From Microbacterium trichothecenolyticum (lineage in GTDB: Bacteria; Actinomycetota; Actinomycetes; Actinomycetales; Microbacteriaceae), in the NCBI RefSeq assembly GCF_000956465.1, contig NZ_JYJA01000034.1:1-64000 (forward strand): 64,000 nt of DNA, written 5' to 3'. How positions within the stretch are numbered: position 1 is the first letter of the stretch; every line of letters begins with the position of its first letter. Made by a program: the position numbers and the translations under genes. Below are positions 61,182 to 64,000 of the stretch, one piece after another. The notes beneath the pieces were generated by a model that saw only the letters and a program-made list of their open reading frames with translations, was not told the origin of the DNA and ran no database searches.

Positions 61182-61958
61182 TCAGTTCAGCGCGCGCGTG
61201 GAGGCGGGGATGACGCCGTCCGCGTAGAGCTCGGCGGCGACATCCTGCAGCGCTGTCAGGGCGACGCGCTGCGTCATGGGGCCGTACGAGATGCGGGCGA
61301 CACCCAGCGCCTCGTACTCCCTCGCCGACAGGGCGCCGGGCAGGCCGATCACGCTGATCTTGCGCTCGCCGATCCCCTCGACGAGCTGCCGGGTGATGTC
61401 GGCGTTGAGGATGCCGGGCACGAACACGAGGTCGGCACCGGCGGAGAGGTAGGCGCGGCCGCGTTCGATCGCGTCGGCGATCGACTCCTCGAGCGGGCGC
61501 TTGCCGGCGCGCACGAACGCGTCCGTGCGGGCGTTCAGGACGAAGGGCACGCCCTCCGCGGCACCGGCCGCGATGATCGCCTCGACGTTGGCGACGGCTT
61601 CGGCGAGCGGCACGAGGCGGTCCTCGACGTTGGCGCCGACGACGCCCTTGCCGATGGCGCGACGCACGGTCTCGCCCGGATCGCCGTACCCTGCGTCGAG
61701 GTCGGTGCTCACCGGCAGGTCGCCGACGGCCTCGACGATGCGGCCGACCATGTCGAGCATCGTCTCGAGCGGGATCTGCCCGTCGGGGTAGCCGAAGGTC
61801 GCGGCGATCGAGTGGCCGGCCGTCGCGATGGCGCGGGTCTCGGGGAGGGCGGCGACGGTGCGGGCCGACACCGCGTCCCACACGTTCACCACGCGCAGGA
61901 TCTCGGGGGCGGCGTGCAGTCGGGCGAGGGTCTGTGCTTTCTCAGCCTGAGTGGTCAT
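61182..61958 (-). CDS. isocitrate lyase/PEP mutase family protein
   Basis: A 258-residue barrel enzyme: NVWDAVSARTVAAL, TAGHSIAATFGYPDG, DLDAGYGD (metal-binding aspartates), GANVEDRLVPL, ARTDAF and FVPGI. Members include PEP mutase, phosphonopyruvate hydrolase and carboxyvinyl-carboxyphosphonate mutase-like C-C or C-P lyases. No phosphonate genes are nearby, so the reaction is undetermined. ATG 61958 is leaderless (TAGCGT, 61966-61971, 7 nt upstream); the GTG at 61967 falls inside that box. Confidence 0.87.
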   Translation of the reverse strand: MTTQAEKAQTLARLHAAPEILRVVNVWDAVSARTVAALPETRAIATAGHSIAATFGYPDGQIPLETMLDMVGRIVEAVGDLPVSTDLDAGYGDPGETVRRAIGKGVVGANVEDRLVPLAEAVANVEAIIAAGAAEGVPFVLNARTDAFVRAGKRPLEESIADAIERGRAYLSAGADLVFVPGILNADITRQLVEGIGERKISVIGLPGALSAREYEALGVARISYGPMTQRVALTALQDVAAELYADGVIPASTRALN

Positions 61959-61997
61959 GGTTGCCACGCTATCGGCGCTCGGGACCCTCGGGACGGG

Positions 61998-62438
61998 TCA
62001 GGTCGGATCGATCCGGCCGTCGAGGTACCACCAGCGCCCGTCCTGCCGCACGAAGCGGCTCCGCTCGCGCAGCACGCCGCGGTCGCGGCCGTGGCGCCAG
62101 GCAGCGCGGAACTCGACGACACCTCGCTGGTCGCCTTCGCCCCCATCCACGGCGTCGACGATCTCGAGCCCGCTCCAGCGCTGCTGCGGGTCGAGCGTCA
62201 GCTCTGCGGGGCGCGTGCCCGGGTGCCAGGTGTCGTGCAGATACACGGCGTCGCCGACGACGAATGCCGTGTAGCGCGAGCGCATCAGGCGCTCAGCGGT
62301 CGGAGCCGGTGTTCCGCGAAGCGCGGGGGCGCAGCATCCGTCGAAGCGATCGCCGCTGCCGCACGGACAGGGATCCGCATCCGCGACGCGCGGGAAGCCG
62401 TCACGGGCAGCACGGGATGCCGCGGCGCCGAACGACAC
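61998..62438 (-). CDS. YchJ-type SEC-C motif protein
   Basis: A 146-residue YchJ-family protein. The SEC-C zinc motif is at residues about 22-40 (DPCPCGSGDRFDGCCAP); the rest is the NTF2-like UPF0225 domain with RYTAFVVGDAVYLHDTWHP and RFVRQDGRWWYLDG at the end. The function of the family is unknown. The GTG start lies 1 nt after the stop of the DksA-like gene, suggesting coupling. Confidence 0.88.
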   Translation of the reverse strand: MSFGAAASRAARDGFPRVADADPCPCGSGDRFDGCCAPALRGTPAPTAERLMRSRYTAFVVGDAVYLHDTWHPGTRPAELTLDPQQRWSGLEIVDAVDGGEGDQRGVVEFRAAWRHGRDRGVLRERSRFVRQDGRWWYLDGRIDPT

Positions 62439-62439
62439 G

Positions 62440-62805
62440 TCAGACGCCGGCCTTCTCGGCGCACGACACGCAGCGGGTCGCGAACGGACGCACGCGAAGA
62501 CGCGCGATCGGGATCCCGCGACCGCAGTCGACGCAGACGCCGTAGGTGCCGTCCTCCCAGCGCCTGACGGCCTCGTCGATCTCGGCGATCTCCCGGCGTG
62601 CGGCCTCCTCGAGGGCGACGGCCCGCGACCACTCCCCCGACAGGGTCACGCCTTCGGGGTCGTGCTCGTCGTCGGCGACGTCGGAGCCCCGATCGGCGCG
62701 CAGCTCCTCGAGGGTCTCGTCGATCGCGGCGATGCGCACCATGGCCGCGTCGTGCAGCTCGTCCAGGAGCCCACGAAGCTCGGTCCGGCTCGCGGCGGAG
62801 GTCAT
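62440..62805 (-). CDS. DksA/TraR-family C4 zinc-finger protein
   Basis: A 121-residue TraR/DksA-like protein: an N-terminal coiled-coil (RTELRGLLDELHDAAMVRI ... LEEAARREIAEIDEAV) and the zinc finger CVDCG with a second CVSC 17 residues later. Such proteins bind in the RNA polymerase secondary channel; in actinobacteria they are often annotated as TraR/DksA family without proven ppGpp dependence. ATG 62805 is leaderless (TAGTCT, 62812-62817, 6 nt upstream). It is first of a pair with the SEC-C protein. Confidence 0.9.
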   Translation of the reverse strand: MTSAASRTELRGLLDELHDAAMVRIAAIDETLEELRADRGSDVADDEHDPEGVTLSGEWSRAVALEEAARREIAEIDEAVRRWEDGTYGVCVDCGRGIPIARLRVRPFATRCVSCAEKAGV

Positions 62806-62854
62806 CGCATGAGACTACGCCCGGATGCCGGCTCCCGGCCGTAGCCGTGCCGCA

Positions 62855-63220
62855 TCAGCCGGCGACCTCCACGGTGAAGGTGACGTCCTGGATGCCGCCG
62901 TCCTCGTTCGACAGCACCACCTTCGTCGATCCCTCGGCGAGCCCTTCGACCCCCGGGTTGTACGTCGCACCGCCCTCCTCGCGACCAGCTGTGAACTCCG
63001 CGACGGACGGATCGGAGACGACGCCGCTGTAACTGTCGACGGCGAGGTCGCCGGTGTCGATGTTCAGCACCTGCCCGACCTCGAGTTCGACGGTCTGGCC
63101 CTGAAGGTCGCCTACCTCGCGGGTGACCGGCGCGATCACGGGCTGGGACGACGCGCAGCCGTTCAGCGCGGCGAGCGAGGCGACGAGCACGAACGAGGCG
63201 ACGGGTCCGGCGAGGCGCAT
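62855..63220 (-). CDS. small exported lipoprotein
   Basis: A 121-residue lipoprotein: signal peptide with lipobox ALNGC (Cys22), then a beta-rich domain (VTREVGDLQGQTVELEVGQVLNIDTG ... GSTKVVLSNEDGGIQDVTFTVEV), resembling a single immunoglobulin-like domain. Function unknown. ATG 63220 is preferred because the upstream part of the open frame is not signal-like and CATCAT (63227-63232) lies 6 nt before it. Confidence 0.8.
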   Translation of the reverse strand: MRLAGPVASFVLVASLAALNGCASSQPVIAPVTREVGDLQGQTVELEVGQVLNIDTGDLAVDSYSGVVSDPSVAEFTAGREEGGATYNPGVEGLAEGSTKVVLSNEDGGIQDVTFTVEVAG

Positions 63221-63542
63221 GGCGTCATGATGACAGCCCAGCGGCTGCACGGCCAGCGCCCGGCGTTCGTATGGCCCGGCGATAGGGATCTCCCAGGACG
63301 GCCTTCTAGCCTGGACGCATCGCGGTGAAGGGGAATCCCGGTCCCCTCCGCGAAACCCCTGCAGGCGATGAGTCGCCCGGGACCGCCCCTCGTGCCCGAC
63401 GCCCGGAGGGCACGAGGGGCGGTCTCACCGACCCGCCCGGAGCCGGCGATCCGCGACACCCCCCGGACGCGATCGCCGGCTTCTTCGCACGCGCTGTGGA
63501 TAACTCGGTCGGAGCGTCGACGCCGGCGGCTACCGTGGGGGC
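63221..63542. other. 322-bp region with promoter, hairpins and no clear gene
   Basis: Plus-strand TAGCCT (63307-63312) is followed by self-complementary sequence (around 63320-63350) and a strong hairpin with perfect 16-bp arms (63381-63396 and 63409-63424, 12-nt loop). A DnaA-box-like TGTGGATAA is at 63495-63503. The layout promoter-structured RNA-terminator would fit a small RNA, but no known family is recognised and no tRNA fold is seen. Confidence 0.35.
63531..63536 (+). promoter_or_regulatory. -10 box TACCGT, leaderless lipoprotein gene at the right edge
   Basis: TACCGT ends 6 nt before the GTG at 63543. Confidence 0.5.
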
Positions 63543-64000
63543 GTGACGACTCGGGTGACGGCGGCAGTGCTCAGCGGGCTGCTCGCACTCGCCCTCGCCG
63601 GGTGCACCACACCGGAGCCGGTGGAACCCACGCCGACTCCCGCGTTCTCGAGCGAGGAAGAAGCGTTCGCGGCGGCGGAGGAGACGTACCGCGCGTACGT
63701 CGATGCGCTGAACGCGCGACATGCGGATCCCGCAGCAACTCCGTCCCCGACCGACTTCCTGATCGGGCAGGCACTGGAGTCGGAACTGGACACGCAGAGT
63801 ATCCTCGCGGAGCAAGAACGCTCGATCGTCGGCGACGCAGAAATGACCCGATTCGCTGGAACGAACTTCGCGAACGATCTGGGTGAGGTCACTGCGGTGG
63901 TATGTCTCGACGTCTCCAACTCTCGCGTCGTGGATTCTGACGGCACCGACGTCACCCCTTCGGACAGACCCCCTGTCCTGGCACTCGAGATCGTGTTCAC
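63543..64000 (+). CDS. lipoprotein, cut by the window end
   Basis: The frame is open from GTG 63543 to the end of the window (152 residues shown). The signal peptide (VTTRVTAAVLSGLLALALAGC) ends in lipobox ALAGC with Cys21, then comes a Pro/Thr/Glu linker and a helix with EEEAFAAAEETYRAYVDALNA, a pattern of small actinobacterial lipoproteins of unknown function. The codon pattern and the -10 box 6 nt upstream support it. The C-terminus lies outside the window. Confidence 0.75.
   Translation, partial: MTTRVTAAVLSGLLALALAGCTTPEPVEPTPTPAFSSEEEAFAAAEETYRAYVDALNARHADPAATPSPTDFLIGQALESELDTQSILAEQERSIVGDAEMTRFAGTNFANDLGEVTAVVCLDVSNSRVVDSDGTDVTPSDRPPVLALEIVF

Noticed and set aside
63495..63503. Perfect DnaA-box sequence TGTGGATAA
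   Set aside because: A single copy with no cluster, no AT-rich unwinding region and no dnaA/dnaN nearby, so it is not evidence for an origin.

Overview
The window is high-GC actinobacterial chromosome. The gene set (RbpA, WhiA, OpcA, Suf with SufT, CtaA/CtaB, SCO4848-type and DUF3099 proteins), the gene order and the many leaderless genes with a TAnnnT -10 box 6-7 nt before the start codon point to Microbacteriaceae, most likely Microbacterium or a close relative. This is inferred from gene content, not from a database search. I see no rRNA, tRNA, insertion sequence, prophage, integrase or CRISPR array. Most of the window is conserved housekeeping DNA.

Layout. 1-2110: an inverted-repeat window edge, a DUF4190 membrane protein, then a tightly overlapping DUF3099 / small Cys-rich protein / SURF1 cluster. 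2129-8549: ABC-F ATPase, DedA-type membrane protein, a NarL/LuxR two-component system, a membrane acyltransferase and BioY. 8666-13650: an iron(III)-siderophore uptake operon (binding lipoprotein, two permeases, ATPase, siderophore-interacting reductase) behind tandem IdeR/DtxR-like boxes. 13666-17835: an MFS transporter coupled to a PatB/MalY-type C-S lyase, and a serine beta-lactamase-like lipoprotein. 17897-21985: Suf Fe-S assembly genes sufB-sufD-Rieske-sufC-sufT, without sufS or sufU. 22243-24718: heme A/O synthesis (ctaA, ctaB) around an unknown membrane protein. 25073-33287: pentose-phosphate operon tkt-tal-pgi-zwf-opcA-pgl.

33372-37819 (minus strand): gap-pgk-tpiA-secG-rbpA and, upstream, sodA. 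38031-47852: whiA, rapZ, uvrC, uvrA, an OhrR-like MarR regulator with a divergent small zinc-ribbon gene, and uvrB. 47934-54119: two related Gly-rich-tail membrane proteins flank coaE, an OmpR-type response regulator, a membrane protein with a degenerate GGDEF domain, and a sensor kinase. 54223-57590: a zinc-ribbon/MUG113 (GIY-YIG-like) protein, rpsA, and a PH-domain membrane protein with a 55-residue partner. 57706-63220: zinc alcohol dehydrogenase, DUF503, an NAD(P)-binding protein, small membrane protein, FAD monooxygenase, PEP-mutase-like enzyme, SEC-C protein, DksA/TraR-like zinc finger and a lipoprotein. A lipoprotein gene runs off the right edge.

The genes link central carbon flux (glycolysis and the pentose-phosphate pathway), respiratory oxidase maturation (SURF1, CtaA, CtaB), Fe-S and iron supply, and nucleotide excision repair. 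The least-explained part is 47.9-54.8 kb. No clearly new defence or mobile system is visible.
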